DNA of 64,000 bases from Daldinia sp. FL1419. Lineage: Eukaryota > Ascomycota > Sordariomycetes > Xylariales > Hypoxylaceae. How positions within the stretch are numbered: the stretch's first letter is position 1; each line of letters opens with the position of its first letter. Position numbers and translations under genes: made by a program. The notes under the pieces were generated by a model. It did not search any database, was not told the origin of the DNA, and was given only the letters and a program-made list of their open reading frames with translations. This document shows positions 22,069-34,166 of this stretch, in pieces. The DNA is taken from contig MU623373.1 in the NCBI GenBank assembly GCA_025201765.1, positions 124,001-188,000 of the forward strand, in the 5' to 3' direction.

Positions 22069-24163
22069 CTATGATGCTCCTGTGGTGAAAGGCGCCCCTA
22101 TAGCATCCGTATATAGCATACCCGCGACGCTGGCAGATGTAAGAGTCGAAATGATACCGGAAATTAAAGCCGAAATGGCGACTCTAGAGACATCTCCAGC
22201 GCGCTCGGGGGCGAGCTGAGACAAAACACCAATTTGAGTACCAAGAGAACCGACGTTGCCAAAACCCTATACCAATGTCAAAATCATTACTTTGGGATAA
22301 GAATAAAATAGGGAATACGACTTACGCAGCAAGCATAGGTTGCGATAAGTTGAGCGCGCGCGCTCATATCCATGTAGCGCTTGTCTGTTTTAAGAGCGTG
22401 GAATGCGGCAAATTCATTGATAATGATCTTCTGGCCAATGAGCTCTCCGACAGGCAAAAGGTCACCATTTGGGACACCGAGAAGCCAAGATATAGGATAA
22501 AAGCAGTAGCCGAGAATAAACTGGATGGTTAAAGGAGGGTTATCAATGCCCCAGTAACCGCCCCACCATTCAAGGAGTCCATTGATCAAACCAACGAAGG
22601 CGATGATGCAAAGAAGTGTGGCCACGATCATACCGGCGATCTTCAACCCAAGCCAAGCGCCGTTCGAAAAGGCGTGCAATGCGTTAGCAGCCCTGTGCTC
22701 ATCGGTTTCTGGGATAACGACACGGCCAGACGTTAGAGTTTCCTCCGTCTCCGGCCAGCGCATTTTAGAGACAGCCAAAGATGCCGGGATAGACATGATA
22801 CAAGAAGAGACGAGCGCCTGCGGGTTTAAGCCTAACCCAATGTAGGCTACAAGAACCGAGCCGGCGATAGTGGCAAAACCACACGTCATAATCTGATGGA
22901 TCTCGGCCATGGTCATGTGCGCGACGAACGGGCGTACAAGCATTGCAGATTCACCCTGTCCGATGAAAGGGGTCGCAGCAGCTACTACAGCTTCGGCGCC
23001 CGAAACGCGGAGGCTCCAGAAGAAAAACACGGCAAACTTGCCGATGAACCACTGAATAAGGCCGACGTGATAAAGTAGGGATACGAGAGCCACGAAGAAG
23101 ATGATTGGTGGTACGACACCAGTGAAAAACCAAGTCAGCTTCGTGACTGATTCATCCGTTAAGAACGCAACACCCTCCTTGGCGAAACCAAGTAAGGTTT
23201 GGGCCATGTCGGAAATGAAGTGGAATATGTCATAGCCAGCCTGGGATCGCAAGACGAAGACGGCGACAATGAACTGGGTGAGCATCCCCCCTTGAAAAGC
23301 AAGTCAGTTGGCCGTCAATTGGTATGATATATGTGAGACCCAAAGGCTGCTTACCGATGACGGTGTGCCAAGGAATCTTCCTCCAGTCTCTCGAAGTGAC
23401 AGTCAAGATAACTATCATGACTACTAGACCGAACAACGATTGCGCACGACGGGGGCGCGTGTTGTCGCCAGTCTCTTCGGGCACCATAGAACCAATCAAG
23501 AAAACTGCAACAGTTACGATAGCAGCAAGTGGACGATGGAGCCTTTTCGGAGTTAGATCGTAAGCCCTGAAAGCAGTGTGATGCCAGACGATTTTGACAG
23601 GCTTCATGACATATTTGACTGGAATCCAGAGGAAGATGATGCGAAGCGTAATGGCCAAGTATACCAAGAACGGGATCAACCAATTCTTCTCGTTCCGAAA
23701 ACGAACGAGGCCGTAGATCCACCATCTGAACAAGCTATGTCAGCTCTGCGACATCGTGCGTGACTGCGACGGTTCACTAGGGGCCGCAGCGGACTTACGC
23801 CGTAAAGATGAGCCAAATTGCGAGGTGGATATAGGCTCGATACCTATAATACCAATATGCGAAGAAGCTCTTTTGGCCTTCATCACCGGCTATTTGGCCT
23901 ATATTAGCACTTTCCTCATCAGTAACCGACTTCTCGGCAGCAACATAATCCTGAGGCTTCTCTAGACTCTTATCCGGCATGTCGGTTGAGTAGACAATTT
24001 CATCCGAACGTCTAGCAGAGTTGGCCTTCATATGCTGACTATGATGCAAATGCTCGTGGCGATGCTCATTCGAAAGATCGAGAGCAGGATCGGGGTTAGG
24101 AAGCACGCCTTCTTGGAGTGATGCATTGTGGCCGGCGAGGCCTTTGATCTCAGGAGAACCCAT
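22069..24163 (-). CDS. Concentrative nucleoside transporter (CNT/SLC28 family)
   Basis: Cation-coupled uptake of nucleosides across the plasma membrane. Exons, in transcription order, 24163-23799, 23725-23355, 23290-22326 and 22266-22069, give 632 aa with all phases consistent. The N-terminal 110 or so residues are hydrophilic, with a His-rich patch (EHRHEHLHHSQH). Many hydrophobic segments follow, starting at AYIHLAIWLIF. Family motifs are clear: FIGQGESAMLVRPFVAHMTMAEIHQIMTCGFATIAGSVL in the core, PETEE, KIIINEFAAFHAL, and ATYACCGFGNVGSLGTQIG, which forms only when exon 3 is joined to exon 4. The start at MGSPEIKGL is preferred; the frame is open upstream to Met 24232. Length and motifs fit eukaryotic CNTs. 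CNT genes are found only in some fungi. It is not obviously part of the PKS cluster. Confidence 0.93.
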
Positions 24164-26546
24164 CGAACCGAAATCCGAAACTAAGAAAAAACCTCTGGGG
24201 CAAAATTTTTTTCTCCTTCTCTTTTCCTCCACTCCTCCCTTGTAAGTTTAACTCGACTCGGAGAAATTCAACCCTCGTCTCATCCGAGTGTGGGGTTGAC
24301 CACGTTATAATCCCGAGAACTTGACGCGCGAGCAAGTTCAAAGAGAGGAGGGTAAAGAGGAAAAGGAAAAGGTTAGGAAAAAGAGGTTATATTATTAGTG
24401 AGATGCGGGCCGGGGTGGCACCAGAGGGCATCAAGGGGACATCAAGTGATCGATCTACAACTTCTCCAGATTGGAAAGGCACAAGAATTTTAATACTTTT
24501 CCAAGGTCAGCCTCGGTGGACAAATCGTACTACATTGCACATTTGGTGGCGATCGCGTGGTCTAGATGAACCCGGTTGACGCTAAAGTTATGGAGGCCTT
24601 CTAGAAGTGGAAGGCAACCCATAAGCTATACCTAGTAGCTATACCTACCCGGCCTGCCGGCCTATCTAAAAAGACATCTTAGTCTAGCCGCTAAATTAGT
24701 ACGACCGTTTCACTTAACTTTATAGGTACATCCGATTGATGATAGGTGTAGGTACCTATCACAACCGTATTGGCGGTTTGTGAGTGGTCCAACAGCCATT
24801 GAACAAAAAGATCATGACGCCACAACCGCAGCTAAATAGATAAGAGCTGAATTAAATATAGGAGGTTTTTAGATAACCGGTACTAAGGAGGTAGGTAGGT
24901 TATTGTAGCTATTATGGTATTAGATATTCGCAACCGCAGCGAGATTGCCTTTATTCGATTTATTTTACACCATTAGTTACCGTAGCTAAACCAGTGATAA
25001 GAAGAATAGTATGTAGTGGTTCAATTAGCATGCAAGCTATGTATGTGGAATGGGTTATCGGCATTCCCAAAGGAACGGGGCGCCTCAAGCTTTGCCCGAC
25101 TTTAGGAGGGATATTGTGCTGGCCTTGAACGATTCTCAAAGAGGAAGTTCGTCCGTGCACACAATAGAGCATTTTTATTGGGTGCATCCACGATAGTGGC
25201 TGACTTGAGGAAATCCCCACTTCGAGAATTTTGAGAAAATACGTATCTTTTTTCCCCTATCTTATCTTCCTTATAAAGTCGGGCTATTGTGGTGCCCCGC
25301 AGGGGTGCCCTCTTGTTTTTTTCTCCCACCCTGTCTCCTCCAAAATATTGAAACTTGCATTTCTGATTGGCTGAAAATTCTTGATAACGGGAATTGTGAT
25401 GTAACCTTCTTTACTATGTAGCTACCAGTAAAAATAAGCCGGGGATCCTTGGGTTTAAGGTACTTAGTATGTACCTAACGCTGAAGTTTGCATATATAAG
25501 GTACCTAGGAGGTACCCTAAGGTAGGTCCACTACGTATGGATACCTATGGGGGGGCACTGCACCCTGCCGTACCTCGCACAATCGGCATAATCCACCAAA
25601 GAGATAGACCAACACGACGTTACCTCGACTCTTCAAGTACACCATCTATAGGATCCAAGTATCGCTCAAGTACCAACCATAAGGTAAAGATCCTAGGAAA
25701 ACACGATATTTAGAGTCTGGCCAATCTTTTTCTTGTTTTATATCATTGGTGATTACATCGATGAGCTCATTTCAAGAATCAGCGATGATCACGAGAGCAA
25801 GTATCGTATAAGCGTACATGATGATGATGGGTGTTTGATTGTGTGGAACTCGGGAGCTAAACGCGTGTAGCTTAGTAGCGCACGATACACAAATCATTTG
25901 TGGAAAAAAAAAATCGAAATAGAATACCTGTCTTCCATGAGTTTTTTTTTTTTTTTTCCTCTTCTTTTTGTGGTACCCAAGCGTGTCGTGTATAGAATTG
26001 CAAAATCATTTACAAATCTATTAGTTAACTTGCAAATACCATACAGCTGGTGTCGTTTACGAGCAACGAGTACTTGCAAGATACTACCTAAGTACTTAAA
26101 CTTCCGGGATGCGGTAACACCGACTGCCATCTCCTCAAAATGGAAATAAAATGTCTTGTATTACATCGTTTCTCCGCACTCAACTCCAGCTCCTATTCAT
26201 TCCAACCATCCCATTGGGTTCATTCTATCGAGCTATCCGCGTAGATACATCGAGATGTGTAGCTTATGATAGCTCCCACGGCCCGATATCTCAATAAATT
26301 AATCAAGTGCCTATATGTTGCATGGTATTCGGTGTAAGGATGCTTTCTGTCGTGAAACAATGGCAGGTTGATATTTAAATGGTTGATCTCGAGAGATAAG
26401 AAAAGGCGAATTACCGCTGAAAAGCTGACCATCCCAGCTGAAATCAGCCTCCATGCATCGTCTAATAAGGCGAGATACGCCTCGCAGATAAGACCGTGGC
26501 AGGCTCTTCCAGCATTCCACTCCTGGTATTATTGTCTCCTTATCAC

Positions 26547-26578
<32 letters not shown>

Positions 26579-27878
26579 CATCTACAGACTACGACAAACC
26601 CCAGAGACGGTGATTTATCCAAGCTGGGGTCGCGTTTCTTATTACCTTCCTAAAGAGAGAATATGGCACGTGCACTACATGGATATACCGCGTATCATCG
26701 ATCTTACATGGTACTTAGTACGTATGCCCCCTCATAGCAACAATAGTCAGGAGGTTATGAGGCCTCGGCAATTGAGATGGCATATCGAATAGACGCTTTC
26801 GTAGCTATTCGCATCGGAATGAAGCTAGAGAGTCTCGGTTATACTATTTTATAGTCTTCAATTGAGCAAGGTAAAACTCCACAGAGATAGGAAACGTAGG
26901 ATAATATAATAAGTCGCATATCCCGGAGTCTATTGATATTCCTAGTTTACTATTAGATGTTACAATCATTGCTTCGTTAAAAGTCTTGGTTTTCTTATAT
27001 ACCTAGGTACATGTCGAAGAAGCGTTTCGATCTATACTTTTGGCTATGGTATAAGAGCCCAATCTACTTTACTAACGCAGGATTTAGTCAAGTTAACTAT
27101 CAGATCTCCCGTCGGGGCTTCGAAGGGCATTATAAAATCTTTTATACTGCTACAAGGCGAACCAAGAAGCGAGGAACTCTAACCACTGGCTATGAAACTA
27201 GGAAGCCTTGCACGCAGAGACATAAACTTGTAGCTCCTATGCCAGATCGTAGGCTTTGTTATACCAAGTCGGTCGGGGAGGGTAGTATCTAGGGATGCCC
27301 TACATAAGTGTAGTATACCCCCAAATAAAGGCACAGACGAAAAGCATACTTAGTAGTTTTATCTTCTCAGGGATAACCAATCCTTTCTCCCTCGATAAAC
27401 ATCCAATATTATACGAGCTCGATGCTAAAAGAAGCAAGAGGGGTGTAGATAAACCTGCAACACCTGATTGGTCGTCTCTTCTATCTACAGTGTACGATAG
27501 GTCGTCACCCGCGGACTCGTTGATCCTGCCTTAACCCCACCCCTCCAAGGGCTTGTGATAACATCGAAAGGCATCCCGGTTTAGATAGGGATAAGAAAAG
27601 TACCTGGCTGATACGTTGTACGTGTATATCCAGCCTACTAGGTAGTAGGTATATACAGGTATGTTAGGTTAGGTACCTACCCAACTGAGGCATCCAAGGG
27701 GGGTTAGGTAATTGTGAAAGGCAAAAAAAAGAAAAGAAGAAGAAAAAAAATTAGAGAAAAGATAAGGTTACAAAATACTCCGTGCTTAAAGACTTAAATA
27801 TGTACCTAGTACGCCCTTGTCCCGCGCCCATTCTTGAAACCCGTTGCGGTTTGGGGATAGGTAAGGTTTATTCGCATC
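24164..27878. other. Large intergenic region, 3.7 kb
   Basis: It separates two divergently transcribed transporter genes. It contains T runs at about 25941-25958 and 26550-26578, a repeated ACCTAGG-type motif (about 24751, 25500, 27000, 27675), and frames up to about 100 codons. None resembles a known protein. Two consecutive frames at 27011-27292 and 27295-27534 could be remnants of something, but I see no motif and do not call them genes. Confidence 0.5.
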
Positions 27879-29791
27879 ATGTCAGCTGAGGGGGATAGCA
27901 TCATGCCGGAAAAGCATGTCAGCGACAAGGTCAGCGGGTATTTACCACCGGACCATAATCTCGACATCGAGGTCGCAGACGGTCACTTAGCAGATCTGGA
28001 AGTCGATGTAGGCAAAGTCCTTTCCAAGGCCGAAGAGGAGGGCGATTGGGATGCCGACACGAGCCCGTTCCCCGCGGTGCGGGCTGTGGTGCCAGAGACG
28101 GACGATCCAGACATGCCCGTAAACACATTCAGAGCATGGTTTCTCGGTATTGTAAGTGTCCGCAAGCAGTTAAGTTCGTAATAGCCATCCTGAGCTCTCG
28201 TTAACAGCCAGTAGTTCTTCGTATTCCTAGGAGCAGGCGTGAATCAATTCTTCTCCCTGCGGTATCCCGGAGTTCACATCGTGTCTCTTGTCGCGGAACT
28301 CCTTGCTTTCCCTCTCGGAGTCATTATCGCCAGGGTCTTACCTATTAGCCGATTCAATCCCGATCATCATTTCAACATCAAAGAACACGCCATGGTGACT
28401 ATCATGAGTAATGTCTCCTTCGGGTTTGGTTCCGCCGACGCCACAAACCTAATCCAAGCTTCCAAGTTCTACGGCTTCGATATGCCACCAGGATTCTCCA
28501 TCATGGTCGTTATTTGCTGCCAACTATGCGGATACGGCATCGCCGGTCTTTGCAGAACGTTAATCGTCCAGCCCGCCACCATGATTTGGCCCGGCGTTCT
28601 GGGCAACGTCGCACTACTAAGCTCCATCCATTCGCGGGCTAACGCAGTGGCCGACGGATGGAAGATGACTCGTATCAGGTTTTTCATGGTAGTAGGAACC
28701 GCTGCCTTCGTGTGGTACTGGTTCCCCGGTCTGATATTCACCGGTTTAAGTTACTTTACGTGGATTTGCTGGATTGCACCGAATAATCTCGCGGTAAACC
28801 AGGTGTTTGGCATGGTAACAGGCTTAGGATTGTTCCCCTTGACCTTTGACTGGTCTATGGTCGTATATAATACGAATCCATTACTTAGTCCTCATTGGGC
28901 TGCCGCTAACGTCTTCGTCGGATTTGTTGTCTTCTTTTGGATTATCACGCCTGGTATCTACTACACAAATACGTGGTTTACGGCCTATCTACCTCTTTGC
29001 ACCGCGGACGTATACGATCGTTTTGGGGAGCTATACGATACCGCAAGGGTCATCACCAACAATCTTTTCGATCAAGAGAAGTACGAGGCATACTCGCCCC
29101 CTTATTTGCCGGCGACCTTCGCTTTCGTTTACGGTCTCTCATTCGCATCAATTACTAGGTGAGTTCCGGATCCAGGCTTTTATCTTTTATGACACGACGT
29201 CTAACGAGGATAAAGTGTCTTGTCACATGTTTACTGTTTTCACTGGGAAGAAATCATGCATGCGCTACGTGGTTCTCTTAAGCTCGACATTCACGCGCGA
29301 CTTATGAAAGCTTATAAGAACGCTCCATGGTACTGGTGGTCTACTATAGTACTCATCGTCTTTGGAATGAGCGTTGCCATGACCGAGGTATATCACACAG
29401 GTTTGCCTGTGTACGGAATCGTACTTGCGATAGTGATTGGCGGCATTTACATGGTCCCTTGTGGTATAATTCAGGGGTTGGCCAATGTAAACGCTAATCA
29501 GCTTAACGTCCTATCCGAATTTATAGGCGGGTATATGTTCGAGGGGAAGCCAATTGCAAATATATTGTTCAAAATTCTATCGCAGGATGTTGTAGGTCAA
29601 GGGCTATATTTCGCCGCCGACATGAAGATGGGCCATTACTTGAAGATTCCTCCGCGTACCTTGTTCTGGGCCCAAGGGTTAGCTACTGTGCTCGGTGCTA
29701 TAACTCAAGTGGGAGTTACGCTGGTAAGTGATTTTCAGATAAGACCCTCTGAAGTCCTTTGAACCCCTTGGAGGTCGCATGGTTCAACACT

Positions 29792-29831
<40 letters not shown>

Positions 29832-29845
29832 CGGGGGGGGGCGGG

Positions 29846-29877
<32 letters not shown>

Positions 29878-30871
29878 TGGGGGGGGGGGGGGGTGTGGTN
29901 NNNNNNNNNAATTGGGTTTTTACTGGGTTTTTTTTTTTTTTTATATCCAAATCTTAATTAATTTTACCCCATTGGTGGTGGCTTGGTTCAACATTGCCCC
30001 CCCCCCCCCCCCCCCCAAGAAAGAAAGAAAAAAAAGCCTATATTACGCATCTATAGGATAGTTGCTAAACTCTTGATAATCTAGTGGATGTTAGGAAATG
30101 TGCCTGGTATTTGCTCGGAGGACCAACCCAACGGCTTCAGTTGCCCTCAAGGCCGTACTGTTTACAGCAGTTCCGTGATATGGGGGTTGGTTGGGCCCGC
30201 GCGTCTATATTCCGTCGGCAAAATATACAGCGGTCTCTTACACTTCTTTTGGATCGGACTTATTCTACCTCCAATCACCTATTACATCTGGAAAAAGACC
30301 GGAAACGAGTTTGTTCGCAAGATCAACTGGCCGCTTATCTTTGTTGGCACGTATAATGTCCCACCAGCGACAGGCATCAATTATAGTAGTTGGTACATCG
30401 TCAACCTCATTTTCAACAAGATAATTTACAAAAGATTCTACGCCTGGTGGGCTAAGTACAACTACGTGCTGGCAGCAGCATTGGATACGTATGTAGCATC
30501 ATTTCCTTACCCCTATCAAGTTGTCTCCAGTCTTTTCCCGCCACTGAAGTGCCTATCACACCTGATACGTGGTAGAATATTGGTATTTCTCAAAGTTTGG
30601 GGAGTAGTGATTAACCTTTGTTATTATAGTGGCCTCGCAATCAGTGGTATTGTCATTTTCTTCGCCGTTACCTACGGACCTAACGTACAATTTCCTGATT
30701 GGTGGGGGAATACAGTGTAAGTATTTCCATCCTGACCTTGGATCGTATACCTACTGCGGTTCCGCTAACATCCATTCCAGATGGCAGAATACCGCCGATG
30801 GACAGGGTCTGTCATGGTTACAGATGCCAGATGTGGGATACTTTGGCCCACCAAACGGAACTTGGTCTTGA
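27879..30871 (+). CDS. Oligopeptide transporter, OPT family
   Basis: Proton-coupled importer of small peptides, possibly including glutathione-like or siderophore substrates. Exons 27879-28151, 28215-29158, 29216-29723, 30085-30488, 30630-30716 and 30781-30871 give 768 aa, the usual OPT size. The N-terminus is acidic and cytosolic. The family motif appears as HFNIKEHAMVTIMSN, and the second signature as LKIPPRTLFWAQ. About a dozen or more hydrophobic segments follow, and the C-terminal VWQNTADGQGLSW resembles the usual OPT ending. Intron 3 (29724-30084) contains a 10-N gap and homopolymers. The exons on both sides join in phase, so the protein seems unaffected, but the intron length is not trustworthy. 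The start MSAEGDSIM is the first Met in frame. Confidence 0.92.
29792..29909. other. Poly-G tract and assembly gap inside an intron
   Basis: A nearly pure G run of about 100 nt from 29792, with a few C and T interruptions, leads into ten N (29900-29909). A T run of about 20 and a run of 20 C (29997-30016) follow on the far side. The sequence before the G run (from 29763) and before the C run (from 29966) is nearly the same, with the shared core TGGTTCAACA. This looks like a failed local assembly rather than real DNA. Confidence 0.8.
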
Positions 30872-32110
30872 TAGTCTATCGCAATATACTTTGGATATAA
30901 TACAAACAAGCATTTTAGCATAGCAATCAGTATTCTACTGTAGAAGTTTTCTGTGCTTTATTAGTTTACGCAAACATTGTAAATGATCGGTATCATAACC
31001 GCTTATAGCATATACTCTGGGTAGGCACTTTGCCAATCACACGGAAAAGACCGGCAGAATGCCAAGAGTACGAGGGGTTGAGTATTCAAGAAACCTTAAG
31101 AAGGGAGGCTGTTAAATTTATAATCGCAGTTGGATTGTTTATAATCTTTCTGGTCGATCAACACCTACACTCAGTCAACTAGTCAACATAGTCTTCTATC
31201 AACCGAACAAGTCAACACCACAACTCCCCAATCCCCAGCAAAACACTGAATACTGACTAAATTCGTCATACGAATAGTATGGGGAATTATGAATATGGGT
31301 ATTCCTAATAATAGTTCCTAAAACAAGCATAAATCTAGCCTTGTTATTTAATCCCGCGAGATACGCATCTAAGATGTCTTTACTACAAAAGATTTTTCCA
31401 TAATCTTTTATCCTACCCAGGTACCTACCTAGGTAGTTAAGGCATGAATACTCCGACAAGTACGACAAGTAGAACTCCAACTACCTAGGTATACTATTTA
31501 TTTTCACAATATATAATAGGTAATAGCCCTGTAAAGAGTTTTCAGTTTCTTCAAAGAGAAACGCACCGCTACGATTATCGGATATATCACGTATCAGTAT
31601 CCCTTTAGAAGCTATACTACATATAGAGAATTATTGAAGCAAGTTTTGGGGGGGTGCAATATGAGGTAGGCACAGGGCTATAGTTTGCTATTTTTTTATT
31701 GGAACGAAGGAAGAAAAAGGTTATAGGAGACAGGATATGCACCCGTCACCTGATAACCTTGATATTATATCCGATTTCATTACGTATAATGGTGAGATGT
31801 GTTACCATCCTACAACTAGGATCATATATTCATAACCTAACACGATATCTTTTAATTCTTAGACCACACGCTTTATGCCTTTCAAGGGAGTACAGCTGAG
31901 GGAAGTAACATTTAGAGGAAATGCCAGGGCTGGTTTCTTATAGATACCTAGGTATTCGTACCGTACAAGTATACAATTGCTTATATTTATCGTCATAGGT
32001 AGTTCGTAGATAGAATACCTGCCAATAACCCGACCTCAAGACATGTTATAAACGTAGGGTAGGCGCAACATACCTAATACCTCCATATCTAGGCCTATAA
32101 CACCCCTGGA
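30872..32110. other. Intergenic region between convergent genes
   Basis: A/T-rich. It contains several ACCTAGGT motifs (about 31427, 31484, 31950) and no supportable gene. Confidence 0.55.
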
Positions 32111-33601
32111 TTAATTTTCATCCGCGATCTCTTCTCTTTCGTCTTCCCATTCGTCGTCGTCCATTTGTTCACCAATAGCCTCTTCGGCATCTCCCGCCAA
32201 GCCTTCGCTATCTATCTCGTCCTCTTCCATCATTTCGTCAAACAGGTCACTGTTATACCCGTTCATCTCAACGTCCTCATCCTCCTCATCTTCGCCACCT
32301 GCTCCATCCTTCTTATTCTTGCCGCCATTTGCTTCTCGTTCCTTCTTTTTCTTCTCAACATTGGCTTTCTGTTGCTTCCTCCTTGCTTCCTTTTCTTCTC
32401 TGCGCTTCTCCCATCGCTGCTCAAGATCTTGTATTTCCTGTCTTGACTTGTGAATGTGTTCGTGCCACATTGTTTTGCCAGAGCACAGACCTTCCTCAAC
32501 TTTGGTCATGCGCAATTTCATACGAGGTCCAAGTTCGACTAGGGTGACACGCCGCCGCTCCACCTTCTCGTCGCTCTCTATAGGCTTATCTTCGGAATCT
32601 AGCTTAGCCGCACGAGCCTTGCTTGAGAGAACTCTACGCGGCGCATCTTCCAGAACCTCAACTTCAGCATCTGTATCCATCTCGCTTCCGCTAGTACCGT
32701 CTGTCATGTAGCCCTCGCCATTTTCGCCTCCAATCATGTATTCGGAAATATCCTCCAGCTTCCCCAAATTCGGAACACCACCTTTACGGTTCTTAGCGCT
32801 GAAAATTCTCTCGGCGGCATCCAGTCTGCGTAACTGTTTAGACACTCCAGCAGGTTTAGTGGATATAGCGTAGTGTCGGAAGTTGAGCACAAACGAGCCG
32901 TCATCCTTATCCGTAGCAGGCTCTCTATTTAATAGTAAAACTCTTCTTATCGACTTGAGAGGTGTAGTCTGTGGGTTGATGCGGGGAAAGAGCGACTGGA
33001 ATACGGTCGTAGTGAGCGACTCGAGATGTTTGGGGACTTTAGAGTTGGCGTCTGCGCCCGGCGTAGAGATATTATTCATGATTAACTGAAAGATAAGTCG
33101 CGAATTAGAAAATGCACCTAACGTATCAAAGTGAAGCTAAGCCGAAATCGAGGGAATCCGTACCAATGGGGGTGTTATATACTCCTTGCCTCCACCTCTC
33201 GGATGTCTTTGCGCCTTACGCACATCTTTACAGAGAGAGTACTTCTCGACGCGAAAATGTAGCGTAGGGCCGCGCGGCGTGGTAGCTATGCGTAGATTGG
33301 TGTTGCCAGACTCGGATCGAGAGAATAAGAGCAGGTGACTAACTCCAAGAGGGCCAGTCATAGTTATATAGTCTCTTAGACGATTTGCGCGGCGTTCTTT
33401 TAGACGGCTAGCGGTACCAGGTTCCATAACTTGTCGGACATCTCTAGCCAATTGGCTTACGCTAGACCCAACCTCACCGGCGCCAATGCGAATAACCATG
33501 CTCTTGGGGTCTTGAATAGCAGAGCGACCCGTCAGAGGTGCCTTATGCTTGGGATTGTTGGCGCCGACATGAGTGCGTTTCTTGGTCCGACTCTTAGCCA
33601 T
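32111..33601 (-). CDS. SSF1: Ribosome biogenesis protein SSF1/Peter Pan (Brix domain)
   Basis: Nucleolar factor for 60S subunit assembly; in yeast Ssf1/Ssf2 act on 27S pre-rRNA processing. Exons, in transcription order, 33601-33164 and 33085-32111, give 470 aa. The start MAKSRTKKRTHVG is the typical basic beginning of the family. The Brix domain covers roughly residues 30-320, with PKSMVIRIG, MEPGTASRLKER, DYITMTGPLGVSHLLLFS and, in exon 2, SIRRVLLLNREP and FVLNFRHYAISTKPAGVSKQLRRL. The C-terminal 150 residues are a Lys/Glu-rich tail ending in a strongly acidic stretch. The single intron (78 nt) uses a GTACGG donor. It lies head to head with RRP3, another ribosome-biogenesis gene, 565 bp apart. 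Confidence 0.95.
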
Positions 33602-34166
33602 TGCTCATGCGGTTATTGATATTGATAAGAGTGCTCTTGTTTTATATATGATTAAGGAGTTATGAAAAGACTGCAGAAAGTTTGCGCGTTCTGGATATCA
33701 ATTATCTTGCAGGTGCGATAAATGTAAAGTAAGTGCAAAATAGGTGGCCAACGAGATCGAAGCGACTTATTAGAAGAAGCTGCTGTATTTTTTTTCTTCG
33801 TCGAATGGCAGAAAAAGATAGCCTGATAAAGTACCGAAGTAGTATCTACCGATGATAACGCCGAGTCTGTCTGGTAAAACTAGTAAAACTTTGGTACCCT
33901 ATACGCTGTGGGGCACTAAAAAGATAAGATAATGCACCAAAAGAAGAAGGCGGTCAACTTTTTACAGATGCGGGATGCGCATCCATCGAATTTCATACCG
34001 AACCGAATTTATCAATTTATCAACTTTTTGCTCCATTGCGAACTTTTATCTAGACTACAAGACGAATACCTATTACTACACCAGCAACCTCTCACGAGTA
34101 CACTAGGTCAAATAATTCCCCCTCTATTCATCTACCACGCACGTATACACACCAGCTCTTCTCAAA
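33602..34166. promoter_or_regulatory. Shared promoter region of SSF1 and RRP3
   Basis: 565 bp between two divergent start codons. I looked for the yeast PAC (GCGATGAG) and RRPE (AAAAATTT) ribosome-biogenesis elements and found no exact copy; CGATGA at 33851-33856 is only a partial PAC match. The stretch before RRP3 is pyrimidine-rich and probably its 5' leader. Confidence 0.5.

Noticed and set aside
24164..24232. An upstream Met at 24232 for the nucleoside transporter
   Set aside because: The added 23 residues are a Lys/Arg-rich stretch from an A/T- and C/T-rich leader; the Met at 24163 gives a more typical start. It cannot be fully excluded.
27011..27534. Two consecutive plus-strand frames (93 and 79 codons) that might be a small gene or a remnant
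   Set aside because: No recognisable motif, no convincing splice join between them, and composition like the surrounding intergenic DNA.
29759..30061. Gly-rich or Pro-rich proteins across the poly-G tract
   Set aside because: They are translations of a homopolymer that is probably an assembly artefact and they span the N gap.
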